This document shows, in pieces, positions 17,527 to 26,619 of a stretch of DNA of 64,000 nucleotides. The notes under the pieces were generated by a model that saw only the letters and a program-made list of their open reading frames with translations, ran no database searches and was not told the origin of the DNA. The position numbers were made by a program, and so were the translations under genes. Source of the DNA: Herbaspirillum seropedicae (GTDB lineage: Bacteria > Pseudomonadota > Gammaproteobacteria > Burkholderiales > Burkholderiaceae_D); assembly GCF_001040945.1 (NCBI RefSeq), contig NZ_CP011930.1:2395704-2459703 (forward strand), written 5' to 3'. The number at the start of each line of letters is the position of its first letter. Positions within the stretch are counted from its first letter, which is position 1.

Positions 17527-18798
17527 TCAGTGGTGGCCGTGCTTGTCCTCGCCGATCAGCGCCAGCGAATCATGTTCGCGCTGGTTGGCGGCATGACGGC
17601 GCATGATCAGGTACATGATCCCGGCTACGAAGGAGCCGAAGATGATGATGACGGTGTTCACATCCAGGTTCATGCGCACCATGAAGGCATACAGCACCAG
17701 CATGGTCAGCACCGAGAGGTTTTCATTGAAGTTCTGCACGGCGATGGAGTGGCCCGCGCTCATGAGCACGTGGCCGCGATGCTGCAGCAGGGCGTTCATC
17801 GGCACCACGAAATAGCCAGACAGCGCACCCACAATCACCAGCAGCGGATAGGCCACCCAGACCGAGGTGGTGGTGGTCATCAGCATTACCACGATGCCCA
17901 TGACGATGCCCAGCGGCATGACCGTCAAGGATTTCTTCAGCGGCACGAAGCGGGCGGCGGCCATCGCCCCCAGCGCTACGCCCACGGCGACGATGCCTTG
18001 CAGGATGGCCGCCTTGTCCAGCGGCATATGCAAGGACTTCTCGGCCCACTTCAGCACGATGAACTGCAGCGTCGCGCCCGCCCCCCAGAAGAGCGTGGTC
18101 ACCGCCAGCGAGATCTGGCCCAGCTTGTCTTTCCAGAGGGTGGTGAAGCAACCGGCGAAGTCGACGATGAGGCGGATGGGGTTGCGTTCCTGGTGTTCGT
18201 AGCGGGCGCCGGTGTCGGGGATATTGAAGTTGAAGAGCGCGGCGATCACGTAAATCAGGGAGATGATGCAGAGTGCGGCTTCGGTGGGGGTGTCGATGGG
18301 CAGATCGACCAGCGGGAAATCGAAGGAGAGGATCACCGAGGAAATCTTGGGATTGACCAGCGCACCGCCCAGCACCGTTCCCATGATGATGGAGCCCACC
18401 GTCAGCCCCTCGATCCAGCCATTGGCCGCCACCAGTTTCTCCGGCGGCAGCAGTTCGGTGAGGATGCCGTACTTGGCCGGTGAATAGGCCGCCGCGCCGA
18501 AGCCGACCACCGCGTAGGCCAGCAGCGGGTGGACTGTGAAGAACATGAGGGAACAGCCGACGATCTTGATCATGTTGGTGATCAACATGACCTTGCCCTT
18601 GGGGAAAGCGTCAGCGAAGGCGCCCACGAAAGCCGCCAGGAGCACATAGGAAAGCACGAAGAACAGCTTCAGCAGCGGGGTCATCCACGCTGGCGAATGC
18701 ATTTCGGCAAGTAGGGCGATGGCGGCGATCAGCAGCGCGTTATCGGCGAGCGACGAAAAGAACTGCGCCGCCATGATGGTATAGAAACCGCGATTCAT
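17527..18798 (-). CDS. lplT: Lysophospholipid transporter LplT
   Basis: Inner-membrane MFS-type flippase that moves lysophospholipids inward for re-acylation. The 423-residue protein has about 12 hydrophobic segments and the family N-terminus MNRGFYTIMAAQFFSSLADN plus FGAAAYSPAKYGILTELLPP. In E. coli lplT is in an operon with the acyltransferase aas; no aas is seen beside it here. It is convergent with the DUF1853 gene and divergent from alr. The C-terminus is His-rich (EDKHGHH). Confidence 0.9.
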   Translation of the reverse strand: MNRGFYTIMAAQFFSSLADNALLIAAIALLAEMHSPAWMTPLLKLFFVLSYVLLAAFVGAFADAFPKGKVMLITNMIKIVGCSLMFFTVHPLLAYAVVGFGAAAYSPAKYGILTELLPPEKLVAANGWIEGLTVGSIIMGTVLGGALVNPKISSVILSFDFPLVDLPIDTPTEAALCIISLIYVIAALFNFNIPDTGARYEHQERNPIRLIVDFAGCFTTLWKDKLGQISLAVTTLFWGAGATLQFIVLKWAEKSLHMPLDKAAILQGIVAVGVALGAMAAARFVPLKKSLTVMPLGIVMGIVVMLMTTTTSVWVAYPLLVIVGALSGYFVVPMNALLQHRGHVLMSAGHSIAVQNFNENLSVLTMLVLYAFMVRMNLDVNTVIIIFGSFVAGIMYLIMRRHAANQREHDSLALIGEDKHGHH

Positions 18799-18896
18799 CC
18801 CTGTCCAAGATGTATAACAAATGATGTCCGGCTAGCTTTATACCATGAAACCATGCGCACTCCGTCATAAGTCAAACCAGAAAGATGTTCGTCCGG

Positions 18897-18902
18897 TAAA
18901 AT
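18897..18902 (+). promoter_or_regulatory. Candidate alr promoter (-10 TAAAAT)
   Basis: GGTAAAATGCCCGC gives a TAAAAT box and a GC-rich discriminator, about 130 bp before the alr start. The -35 is poor. It resembles the boxes at tsaB and rpsB. Confidence 0.45.
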
Positions 18903-19031
18903 GCCCGCTTGTTCCCCGCTGGGCAAAAACTTCCGGGCGGACCGCGACAGCCAGGCCGGGCGGCATGACTGCTCAAGGTGCGCATTGCCTGCGTCTTGAT
19001 TGTCATTTGCCCAACGCCGCCACAGGACATC

Positions 19032-20111
19032 ATGCCAAGACCGATCGTCGCCTCCATCAGCATTTCCGCACTTCAACACAATCTCGCCGTCGCCCGCGCC
19101 CATGCCCCTGGCGCTCGCGTCTGGGGGGTACTCAAGGCCAATGGCTACGGGCACGGCCTGGAGCGCGCCATGCGCGGTTTCGCCGCCGCCGACGGCCTGG
19201 CCCTGATCGAGCCGGATTACGCGGTGCGCCTGCGCGAACTGGGCTGGACCAAGCCCATCCTGTTGCTGGAAGGCTTCTTCGACGCCGACGACCTGCCGGT
19301 GCTGGCGCAGCACGACATCCAGTTCGCGGTGCACTGCGAAGAGCAGATCGCGCAGCTGGAAGCCTTTACCGCTGCCGCCAGCCTGCACGCCCACCTGAAG
19401 ATGAACAGCGGCATGAACCGCCTGGGTTTCAAGCCCGAGACCTACCGCGCCGCCTACGCGCGGCTGCAGAAGATTCCCAGCGTGGCCAGCATTACCCTCA
19501 TGACCCATTTCGCCAATGCCGACGACGCCGGCAACCCGCTCTTGCCGCTGGCCGAGCAGGTGCGCCGCTTCCAGGCCGGTTCCGAAGGGCTGGACGGTCC
19601 TCGTAGCCTGTGCAACTCGGCGGCCGACCTGATGCATGCCGAACTGGCCAATGACTGGGTGCGCCCTGGCGTGATGCTCTATGGCGGCACGCCCGGTGGT
19701 GGCTCGGCCGCCGATTTCGGGCTGCGCGCGGCGATGACGCTGGAGAGCCGCATCATCGGCATACAGCAGGTCCCGGCGGGTGAGGCCATCGGCTATGGCA
19801 GCCGCTTCGTGGCCGACAAGCCCATGAAGATCGGCGTGGTGGCCTGCGGCTATGCCGACGGCTACCCGCGCCATGCGCCCAACGGCACGCCGGTATTGGT
19901 CGATGGCGTCAAGACTGGCACCGTGGGCCGGGTCTCCATGGACATGCTCACCGTGGACCTCACCCACATCCCCGACGCCGATGTGGGCAGCCAGGTCGAA
20001 CTGTGGGGCAGCAAGCTGCCCATCGACGAGGTCGCCTATGCCGCCGGCACCATCGGCTATGAACTCATGTGCGCGCTGGCGCCCCGCGTGGCCGTGCGGG
20101 AAGTGGACTAG
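19032..20111 (+). CDS. alr: Alanine racemase
   Basis: PLP enzyme interconverting L- and D-alanine, supplying D-Ala for peptidoglycan. The 359-residue protein has the PLP lysine in VLKANGYGHG (Lys35) and the second catalytic residue, a tyrosine, in CGYADGYPR (about residue 274). The start at 19032 (MPRPIVASISISALQHN) follows an AGGA ribosome binding site; 18 unconserved in-frame residues could be added upstream. It is 77 bp before radA, the alr-radA order seen in many betaproteobacteria. Confidence 0.96.
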   Translation: MPRPIVASISISALQHNLAVARAHAPGARVWGVLKANGYGHGLERAMRGFAAADGLALIEPDYAVRLRELGWTKPILLLEGFFDADDLPVLAQHDIQFAVHCEEQIAQLEAFTAAASLHAHLKMNSGMNRLGFKPETYRAAYARLQKIPSVASITLMTHFANADDAGNPLLPLAEQVRRFQAGSEGLDGPRSLCNSAADLMHAELANDWVRPGVMLYGGTPGGGSAADFGLRAAMTLESRIIGIQQVPAGEAIGYGSRFVADKPMKIGVVACGYADGYPRHAPNGTPVLVDGVKTGTVGRVSMDMLTVDLTHIPDADVGSQVELWGSKLPIDEVAYAAGTIGYELMCALAPRVAVREVD

Positions 20112-20188
20112 CGGCGCAAACAGGCAGGGTGCGGGTAGCACCGCAGCAGCATTGAACAAGCAAGACGACAAGGAAGCGCAAGGCAACG

Positions 20189-21574
20189 ATGGCCAAGGTC
20201 AAGACCAATTACACCTGCACCGAATGCGGTGGCGTCAGCAACAAATGGGCCGGTCAGTGCCCGGCCTGCGGGCAGTGGAATACCCTGGTCGAGACCCTGG
20301 TGGAGCCGGCGGGCGGCAACCGTTATTCCAATTCGCCGCAAAGCCTGGCGCAGACTGCACCGGTGCTGAGCCTGGCCGACATCGAGGCCATCGATGTGCC
20401 GCGCTTTGGCACCGGCATCGAGGAATTCGACCGGGTACTGGGCGGCGGCCTGGTGCCGGGTGGTGTGGCGCTGATCGGGGGGGATCCCGGCATCGGCAAG
20501 TCGACCCTGCTGCTGCAGGCGCTGGCCAATATCTCCCGGCTCAAGAAGGTGCTCTACGTCAGCGGCGAAGAATCGGGCGCACAGATCGCCCTGCGCGCCA
20601 AACGGTTGGCGGTGGATGCGCGCGAGCTGCAGCTGCAGGCCGAGATCCAGCTGGAAAAGATCCTCGCCACCCTGGCCGAGCACAAGCCCGAAGTGGCCGT
20701 GATCGATTCCATCCAGACCCTCTATTCCGATGCGCTGACCTCGGCTCCCGGTTCGGTGGCCCAGGTGCGCGAATGCGCCGCCCAACTTACCCGCGTGGCC
20801 AAGACCTCGGGCATCACCATCATCATGGTCGGCCACGTCACCAAGGAAGGCGCGCTGGCCGGGCCGCGCGTGCTGGAGCATATCGTCGATACGGTGCTCT
20901 ACTTCGAGGGCGATACCCATTCCAGCTTCCGCCTGGTGCGGGCCTTCAAGAACCGCTTTGGCGCGGTCAATGAGCTGGGCGTGTTTGCCATGACCGAGAA
21001 GGGCTTGAAGGGCGTTTCCAATCCCTCGGCCCTGTTCCTCTCGCAACACGAAAACCAGGTCCCTGGTTCCTGCGTGATGGTGACCCAGGAGGGGACCCGT
21101 CCGCTGCTGGTGGAAATCCAGGCGCTGGTGGACAGTTCGCACGTACCCAACGCCCGCCGCCTCTCGGTGGGGCTGGAGCAGAACCGCCTGGCCATGCTGC
21201 TGGCGGTGCTGCACCGGCATGCGGGAGTGGCCGCCTTCGATCAGGACGTCTTCATCAATGCGGTGGGCGGCGTCAAGATCACCGAACCGGCGGCTGACCT
21301 GGCGGTACTGCTGGCCATCAATTCTTCCATGCGCAACAAGCCCTTGCCGCGCGGCTTGGTGGTGTTCGGCGAAGTCGGCCTGGCCGGTGAGATTCGCCCC
21401 GCCCCCCGGGGGCAAGAGCGTTTGCGCGAAGCAGCCAAGCTGGGTTTCTCGATTGCCGTGATTCCCAAGGCCAATGCGCCCAAGCAGGCCATCGAAGGCT
21501 TGAAGGTGATCGCCGTGGAGCGTATCGACGACGCCTTGCAGAAAGCCCGCGAGATCGATGATCACGCCAGCTGA
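20189..21574 (+). CDS. radA: DNA repair protein RadA/Sms
   Basis: RecA-like DnaB-type helicase that promotes branch migration in recombination and repair. The 461-residue protein has an N-terminal zinc finger (Cys10, Cys13, Cys24, Cys27), Walker A GGDPGIGKST (Lys104), the RadA-specific KNRFG motif (from Lys254) and a C-terminal Lon-protease-like domain (about 290-461; EPAADLAVLLAINSS, FGEVGLAGEIRP). Length is standard. It is likely co-transcribed with alr. Confidence 0.97.
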   Translation: MAKVKTNYTCTECGGVSNKWAGQCPACGQWNTLVETLVEPAGGNRYSNSPQSLAQTAPVLSLADIEAIDVPRFGTGIEEFDRVLGGGLVPGGVALIGGDPGIGKSTLLLQALANISRLKKVLYVSGEESGAQIALRAKRLAVDARELQLQAEIQLEKILATLAEHKPEVAVIDSIQTLYSDALTSAPGSVAQVRECAAQLTRVAKTSGITIIMVGHVTKEGALAGPRVLEHIVDTVLYFEGDTHSSFRLVRAFKNRFGAVNELGVFAMTEKGLKGVSNPSALFLSQHENQVPGSCVMVTQEGTRPLLVEIQALVDSSHVPNARRLSVGLEQNRLAMLLAVLHRHAGVAAFDQDVFINAVGGVKITEPAADLAVLLAINSSMRNKPLPRGLVVFGEVGLAGEIRPAPRGQERLREAAKLGFSIAVIPKANAPKQAIEGLKVIAVERIDDALQKAREIDDHAS

Positions 21575-21589
21575 GGCCAGCGTGCCGGG

Positions 21590-22150
21590 CTATCCGGGAA
21601 TGTTGTAGGTGACGATGACCTGGTTGATCTCGCCCTTGATGGGCGCTTCACCCACGGCGGCGCGGGCGCGCACCCGATAGTAGAGCTGGAAGGGCTTGCT
21701 GGCGTCGCGGCCATTGAAGAAGTCGGTGCTGCCGGTATTGGCGTCGGTGACATGCCAGCAGCTGCCCGCGTCCTGCCAGCACAGCAAGGCTTCGAAGCCA
21801 GGCGGCTTGTGCGACACCGTGTAGCGCCAGCTGACCTTGCTGATCGTCGACCCGGGCGGCACCGTGCCTACCACCCTGAATTGCGTCACGTAGTCGGCAT
21901 TGCGGGCGCGGATATCCGGCCCGGCGGCCTCGGACGCGTAGGAGCCCACCGGTCCGTTGGTGGGCGTGGCCGCAGGGACGGCCGCCGGCGCTGCTGGCAC
22001 GATGGGCGAGAGGATGACGATGGGCCGACGTCCTTCATTGCCTCCCTGGGGCAGGCTGAGGTTGCGGTCGGCATAGCTTTGCGCCGTGGCCAGGGCGGGC
22101 AGCAGGGTGGCGGCGCCCAGCAGGAGCAGCAGGATAGCCCGGTCAGGCAT
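21590..22150 (-). CDS. FlhE-like exported protein
   Basis: A 186-residue protein with a signal peptide (about 1-24, ending LATA before QSYAD). After a Pro/Ala-rich linker (about 45-75) comes a domain (about 90-186) with STISKVSWRYTV, a Cys pair in LLCWQDAGSCWHV, and a C-terminal NQVIVTYN. This order matches the periplasmic flagellar protein FlhE, whose domain ends with a very similar SNQVIVNY. I call it FlhE-like with moderate confidence. It overlaps the stop of the sensor kinase gene by 8 bp, so it is the third gene of the ompR-envZ operon, not part of a flagellar operon. The start at 22150 (MPDRAILLLLLG) gives the proper signal peptide. Confidence 0.65.
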   Translation of the reverse strand: MPDRAILLLLLGAATLLPALATAQSYADRNLSLPQGGNEGRRPIVILSPIVPAAPAAVPAATPTNGPVGSYASEAAGPDIRARNADYVTQFRVVGTVPPGSTISKVSWRYTVSHKPPGFEALLCWQDAGSCWHVTDANTGSTDFFNGRDASKPFQLYYRVRARAAVGEAPIKGEINQVIVTYNIPG

Positions 22151-23510
22151 GGCGCCGATGTCCTTGCAGCGGCAGGGTGATCTGTACCAGCAGGCCACTG
22201 CGGGTCTCTTCATGTCCCTTCAGGAGCAGCTTGCCATTGTGCTTGAGCACGATGCGATTGACGATGGCCAATCCGAGGCCGGAGCCATTGGCCTGGCCGC
22301 GCGCCGTGTCCAGCCGGGTGAAGGGGCGCAGCAGCCGTTCGCATTCGTTGACGGGCACGCCGGGGCCGTGGTCCGCCACTTCCACCACCACCTGATGACC
22401 CTCGATGCGGCTGCGGATGTCGATCTCGGCGCAATCGGTGCCTTCGGTCTTGCCGTAGCGGCGGGCATTTTCCACCAGGTTGCTGAACACGCGGGCCAGT
22501 TCCGTGCCATTGCCGGCGACTTGCGTGTCGGGGGTGATCTGGGTATGGACCCGGATATCGGACAGGCGCGACGCATTGCCGGCCACATCCTGCAAGACGT
22601 CGGCCAGGTCGATGGTTTCCAGGCTGCTGGTATCGAAGGGTTTGGCGTAATCGAGGAACTGGCCGATGATGCTGTCCATCTGCGCCAGGTCCGAATGCAT
22701 GCCATCACGCGCTTCGTCGGACAGGTTGGCCATCTCGACCTCCAGCTGCATGCGCGCCAGCGGCGTGCGCAGGTCGTGCGAGATGCCGGCCAGGATCAGG
22801 GCGCGGTCCGATTCGATACGGTTCAGGTCGGCCACCATCTGGTTGAAGCTGCGATTGGCTTCCTCGATCTCGGTGGGGCCCGATTCGGGCAGCGGCTCGG
22901 GCTGGCGGCCCTTGGCGATGGCGCGGGCGGCAGCCGTCAGGCGCGCCAGCGGCTGGTTGATCAGGGTGGAGATGAAGACTGCGCCGATCAGCGACAGGAA
23001 CAGGGCAATCGAACCCCAGCCCAGCCATTGCAGGCTGGAGGTGCGGTCCAGGCGGCCCCGGTCCAGCATCAGCCAGTACTTGTCGTCATCGATGTTGAAA
23101 CTGATCCAGAAGCCTTCGACGTCGTTGACGCTGGAGGCAAACAAGGTGTTCTCGTCCAGCGACTGGCGCACGTAATACTCCAGCTCCGGGACGATGGGAG
23201 AATCCTCCGGCGGCACGATGCGGTCGCTCTTTTCCAGCGGATAGATGCGGATACCTTCGTTGCTGGCCAGGTCGAACAGCAATTCGCGGCGCATCTCCGG
23301 GGCCGAGTGGGTCAGGGCGGCGCGGGTGATGGTGACCACCGAGACGATCTGCGCGGCCAACTGCTCCGCACGCGGGCCACGTTCGACCATGCGAAAGCTG
23401 GCCACCCAGGCCACCATGCTGGCGGTGATCAGGAAGGTCAGGAGGAAGAAGGTGCGCCAGAACAGGCCGTTGCTGAACCATCCTGATTGGGTACGGACTT
23501 TCATCGGCAA
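22143..23510 (-). CDS. EnvZ/RisS-type sensor histidine kinase
   Basis: A 455-residue membrane kinase. It has a membrane segment at about 18-38, a periplasmic region of about 120 residues, a second membrane segment at about 165-188, a HAMP domain, the phospho-acceptor motif GISHDLRTPLARMQLEVEM (His245), and the ATPase blocks N (FSNLVENARRYG), G1 (VADHGPGVP) and G2 (GSGLGLAIVNR). It resembles EnvZ of enterics and RisS of Bordetella. It follows the ompR-like gene by 31 bp and overlaps the FlhE-like gene. Confidence 0.9.
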   Translation of the reverse strand: MPMKVRTQSGWFSNGLFWRTFFLLTFLITASMVAWVASFRMVERGPRAEQLAAQIVSVVTITRAALTHSAPEMRRELLFDLASNEGIRIYPLEKSDRIVPPEDSPIVPELEYYVRQSLDENTLFASSVNDVEGFWISFNIDDDKYWLMLDRGRLDRTSSLQWLGWGSIALFLSLIGAVFISTLINQPLARLTAAARAIAKGRQPEPLPESGPTEIEEANRSFNQMVADLNRIESDRALILAGISHDLRTPLARMQLEVEMANLSDEARDGMHSDLAQMDSIIGQFLDYAKPFDTSSLETIDLADVLQDVAGNASRLSDIRVHTQITPDTQVAGNGTELARVFSNLVENARRYGKTEGTDCAEIDIRSRIEGHQVVVEVADHGPGVPVNECERLLRPFTRLDTARGQANGSGLGLAIVNRIVLKHNGKLLLKGHEETRSGLLVQITLPLQGHRRHA

Positions 23511-23541
23511 ACGGCCTGCAGGTCAGGGGTGAAACGGACGA

Positions 23542-24303
23542 TCAGCGCGGTTTCCCTTCGGGAATGAAGACATAGCCCAGGCCCCAGACGGTCTGGATGT
23601 ACAGCGGATTGGCCGGATCGGGCTCGATCAGCTTGCGCAGGCGCGAGATCTGCACGTCCAGGCTGCGGTCGAAGACTTCATATTCGCGACCGCGCGCCAT
23701 TTCCATCAGCTTTTCCCGCGACAGCGGTTGGCGGGCATTGCGGGCAAATACCTTGAGGACCGAGAATTCGCCGGTCGTCAGGGAAATGGTGTCGCCGTTC
23801 TTCTTCAGCGTGCGGGTGCCCAAGTCCAGGATGAAATCGCCGAACTCGAAGGTTTCCGGCGTTTCCGACGGCGCGCCCGGCAGTTCGTCCGGTCCCTTGC
23901 GGCGCAAGACCGCATTGATGCGGGCCACCAGTTCACGCGGATTGAAGGGTTTGGGCAGGTAATCGTCCGCGCCCATTTCCAGGCCGATGATGCGATCCAC
24001 ATCCTCGCCCTTGGCGGTGAGCATGATGATGGGCGTCTGGTCGCCCGCGCCCCGCAGGCGGCGGCAGATCGCCAGCCCGTCTTCGCCGGGCAGCATCAGG
24101 TCCAGCACCAGCAGGTCGTAGCGCTCGCGGATCCAGAGCTTGTTCATGGCCTGGGCGTTTTCCGCCGTGACCACGTTGAAACCCTGCTCGGTCAGATAGC
24201 GGCGCAGCAGGTCGCGCAGACGGATGTCGTCGTCCACCACCAACACTTTGAATTGATTGGCGGATGTTGTCGTATTACTATTGTTGCCGTTGGTCGTATT
24301 CAT
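23542..24303 (-). CDS. ompR: OmpR family response regulator
   Basis: A 253-residue two-component regulator: receiver domain (about 18-130; acidic triad VVDDD, phospho-acceptor Asp68 in VLDLMLPGEDG, Lys in YLPKPF) and OmpR/PhoB winged-helix DNA-binding domain (about 150-248; LTTGEFSVLKVFARNARQPL, DVQISRLRKLIE, VWGLGYVF). It is close to OmpR and RisA. The first 16 residues are an unusual Asn/Thr-rich tail (NTTNGNNSNTTTS). It is the promoter-proximal gene of ompR-envZ-flhE-like. Confidence 0.92.
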   Translation of the reverse strand: MNTTNGNNSNTTTSANQFKVLVVDDDIRLRDLLRRYLTEQGFNVVTAENAQAMNKLWIRERYDLLVLDLMLPGEDGLAICRRLRGAGDQTPIIMLTAKGEDVDRIIGLEMGADDYLPKPFNPRELVARINAVLRRKGPDELPGAPSETPETFEFGDFILDLGTRTLKKNGDTISLTTGEFSVLKVFARNARQPLSREKLMEMARGREYEVFDRSLDVQISRLRKLIEPDPANPLYIQTVWGLGYVFIPEGKPR

Positions 24304-24522
24304 GTTGCCTATGGTAGCGTCTTGGCGATTTTGAGCAAGTCAGGCTTGTCCATCCATTACAAACTGTTACATCCCTTACCTTAATCATCTTATACCATCG
24401 CGGCCTGCGGCCTAAACTGGAATCACGTAGGGAAAGCGACGTCGGCATTGTCATTGTCTCGCTGCTGATGGCTTCATAGTCGCTTCCTGGTTCTGATTCT
24501 CTGTATCTGGAAAATACGCGTT

Positions 24523-24804
24523 ATGAAGATTGCAGTCGTCAACAAGCTATGTCTGGCCGCGGTGGTGACGCTCGGCGTGGGAGCTGCCGCGATGGCGGGC
24601 CCACCCCAGGGTGGACGTCCGATGCCTGGCCAGCCGGGTGACTTCAGGCAGCACGCGGGCGACTTCAACCCGCAGGATCACCGCAACCAGATGGCCAGCG
24701 ACCAGGAACAGCGCCGCAACGGTAAACTCAGCGCAGACGAGCGGCGCGAACTGCGCCGCCAGATCAACGAAGTCGGCCAGGACATCTATCGCGTCAAGCG
24801 CTGA
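24523..24804 (+). CDS. Small exported basic protein, unknown
   Basis: A 93-residue protein with a signal peptide (about 1-25, ending AAAMA before GPPQG). The mature part is a short Gly/Pro/Gln-rich segment followed by a charged, Arg-rich helix (SADERRELRRQINEVGQDIY). I do not recognise a named family. It is divergent from the ompR operon (219 bp between starts) and is followed by a good terminator, so it is a stand-alone unit and could be an OmpR target. Confidence 0.7.
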   Translation: MKIAVVNKLCLAAVVTLGVGAAAMAGPPQGGRPMPGQPGDFRQHAGDFNPQDHRNQMASDQEQRRNGKLSADERRELRRQINEVGQDIYRVKR

Positions 24805-24851
24805 TCTGCATGGATGTCATCGGGCGGAAAAGATTCCGCTCCATCAAGCAG

Positions 24852-24883
24852 AAGCCCGGAAAACATGGTTCCGGGCTTTTTTT
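24852..24883 (+). terminator. Rho-independent terminator
   Basis: AAGCCCGGAA-AACATGG-TTCCGGGCTT followed by a T-run, 48 bp after the small exported protein gene. Confidence 0.85.
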
Positions 24884-24926
24884 ATGGGCGCGGACAAGCC
24901 GGCCCCAGGTCTCTCAGGTCCCAGGT

Positions 24927-25592
24927 CTATATCTGGTGAGCCTTGCCCAGCTTCTTCTCCAGGCGGTGTTGCAGGGCCTCGAAACACAGGCTCAGCATCC
25001 AGTAGATGGCCGCCGCCGCCACATACAAGGGGAGCGGACGGAAGGTCACGGCAATGACCTCCTTGGTCGCCAGCATCAGCTCGGTCACCGTGATGACCGA
25101 CACCAGCGAGGTATCCTTGATCAGGCTGATGAGGGTATTGCTCATCGACGGCACGGCAATGCGCACGGCTTGTGGCACGATGATGTAGCGCAGCGTCTGG
25201 AAGTAGGTCAGCCCGACGCTGAAGGCCGCATTCCACTGACCGCGTGTGACGCCCAGGATGGCGCCGCGCAGGCTTTCCGACAGGTAGGCGCTGGCGTTCA
25301 GGCTCAGGGTCAGCACCCCGGCCGTGAGCGGGGAGAATTCGATGCCCATGCCCGGCAAGCCGTAATAGACCACGAAGATCTGCACCAGCAGCGGCGTGCC
25401 GCGCATCATGCTCACGTAGATGGCGGCGGGCCAGTGGATCGGCCGCCACGGCACGATGCGCGCCACTGCCAGCACGAATCCCAGCACCAGGCCACCCAGC
25501 ATCGAGGCCAGCGCGAAGAGCAGGGTGTAGCCCACCCCCTTGGCCAGCGTCGGGGCGGCTTGCTGCAGCAGTTCGAGGATTTCCATAAGCAT
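24927..25592 (-). CDS. Polar amino-acid ABC transporter permease
   Basis: A 221-residue inner-membrane permease of the His/Glu/Gln/Arg/opine type, with about five hydrophobic segments, the N-terminal family pattern LAKGVGYTLLFALASMLGG, and the EAA loop (ESLRGAILGVTRGQWNAAFS, ending PQAVR). It is most like cystine-type permeases (YecS/TcyL), but substrate is not provable from sequence. It lies 86 bp downstream of the binding-protein gene; two hairpins between them may lower its expression. No ATPase gene is adjacent. Confidence 0.9.
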   Translation of the reverse strand: MLMEILELLQQAAPTLAKGVGYTLLFALASMLGGLVLGFVLAVARIVPWRPIHWPAAIYVSMMRGTPLLVQIFVVYYGLPGMGIEFSPLTAGVLTLSLNASAYLSESLRGAILGVTRGQWNAAFSVGLTYFQTLRYIIVPQAVRIAVPSMSNTLISLIKDTSLVSVITVTELMLATKEVIAVTFRPLPLYVAAAAIYWMLSLCFEALQHRLEKKLGKAHQI

Positions 25593-25607
25593 TCGATATA
25601 AAAAATT

Positions 25608-25656
25608 ATCCCCGCAATGCGGGGATAGATCGTTCCGTCCGGCAATAGCCGGACGG
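25608..25656 (-). promoter_or_regulatory. Two intercistronic hairpins between binding protein and permease
   Basis: ATCCCCGCAATGCGGGGAT (25608-25626) and CCGTCCGGC-AATA-GCCGGACGG (25635-25656) are two strong stems. On the minus strand the second-encountered stem is followed by AT-rich sequence with a T-run (TAATTTTTTATAT), so it could act as a partial terminator or an mRNA stabiliser that favours the binding protein over the permease. Confidence 0.7.
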
Positions 25657-25678
25657 CAAGGCGGGCCGTGAACGCGCC

Positions 25679-26482
25679 TTATTGTGCTTTCGGCGGCTGG
25701 CTCACGTCAATGCCGAACCACTTCTCGGAAGCGGCCTTGAAGCTGCCATCAGCCTTGATGTCGGCCAGGGCCTTGTTCAGGGCGGCCTTGAATTCCGGAT
25801 TGCCCTTGCGGAAGGGGATGCCGATCTTGTCGACCGCGCCAATCGGGCTGCCCGCCTTCAGCGGCAGGTTGGTCGACTTCAGGATGTAGCCCACCAGCAG
25901 GCTGTCGTTCAAGGCGGCGTCGATACGGCCAGCCGCCAGGTCAGCCAGGTATTCGGGCGAGCCTGGATAGGTGCGCACGTCGATGCCCGGCACGGCCTTG
26001 GCCTTCTGTTCGAAGTTGGTGCCCTGACCCAGGCCGAGCTTCTTGCCCTTCAGGTCTTCCAGGCTCTTGAATTCGCGCTTTTCATCCTTGCGCACGATCA
26101 GCTGGGCGCTGGAGAGGGTGTACGGATCGGAGAAATCGAAGGCCTTCTGGCGCTCGTCGGTGATGCCGACCTGGTTGATGATGACGTCATACTTGCCCGC
26201 GCCCAGACCGGCCAGGATGCCGCTCCACTCGGTGGTGGTGAAGACTGGCTTCACGCCCAGCTTGGCGGCCAGCAGCTTGGCGACATCGACCTCGAAGCCG
26301 GTCAGTTCGCCGGTCTTGGGATCCTTGAAGTTGAACGGCGGGTAGTTGCCTTCCAGCGCCACCTTCAGCGTGCCGCTGCTCTTGACCGATTGCAGCAGGT
26401 CCGCTGCCGAGACGCTCAGGGAAGAGGCCAGCAGCGCCGCGCCCACACCGGCCAGCAGCCATTGCTTGATGTTCTTGTTCAT
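25679..26482 (-). CDS. Amino-acid ABC transporter substrate-binding protein
   Basis: A 267-residue periplasmic binding protein. A signal peptide covers about 1-27 (ending SVSA before ADLLQ). The mature domain has the family 3 solute-binding pattern: SGTLKVALEGNYPPFNFKD, LTGFEVDVAKLLAAKLG, GKYDVIINQVGITDERQKAF. It probably binds a polar amino acid such as cystine (FliY/TcyJ-like). It precedes the permease gene in the same operon. Confidence 0.9.
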   Translation of the reverse strand: MNKNIKQWLLAGVGAALLASSLSVSAADLLQSVKSSGTLKVALEGNYPPFNFKDPKTGELTGFEVDVAKLLAAKLGVKPVFTTTEWSGILAGLGAGKYDVIINQVGITDERQKAFDFSDPYTLSSAQLIVRKDEKREFKSLEDLKGKKLGLGQGTNFEQKAKAVPGIDVRTYPGSPEYLADLAAGRIDAALNDSLLVGYILKSTNLPLKAGSPIGAVDKIGIPFRKGNPEFKAALNKALADIKADGSFKAASEKWFGIDVSQPPKAQ

Positions 26483-26619
26483 ATCTCGATGTCCTTATAA
26501 AAACTTTCGCCGCAAACATTGCAGCCAGGCCGCCATGATGCCTTCGTTTTGCCGAACTGCAAGGGCTGGCTTAATACTTTGATGTAGAAAGCTTATGCCA
26601 GCGCCGGTTCCCGTGTGCC

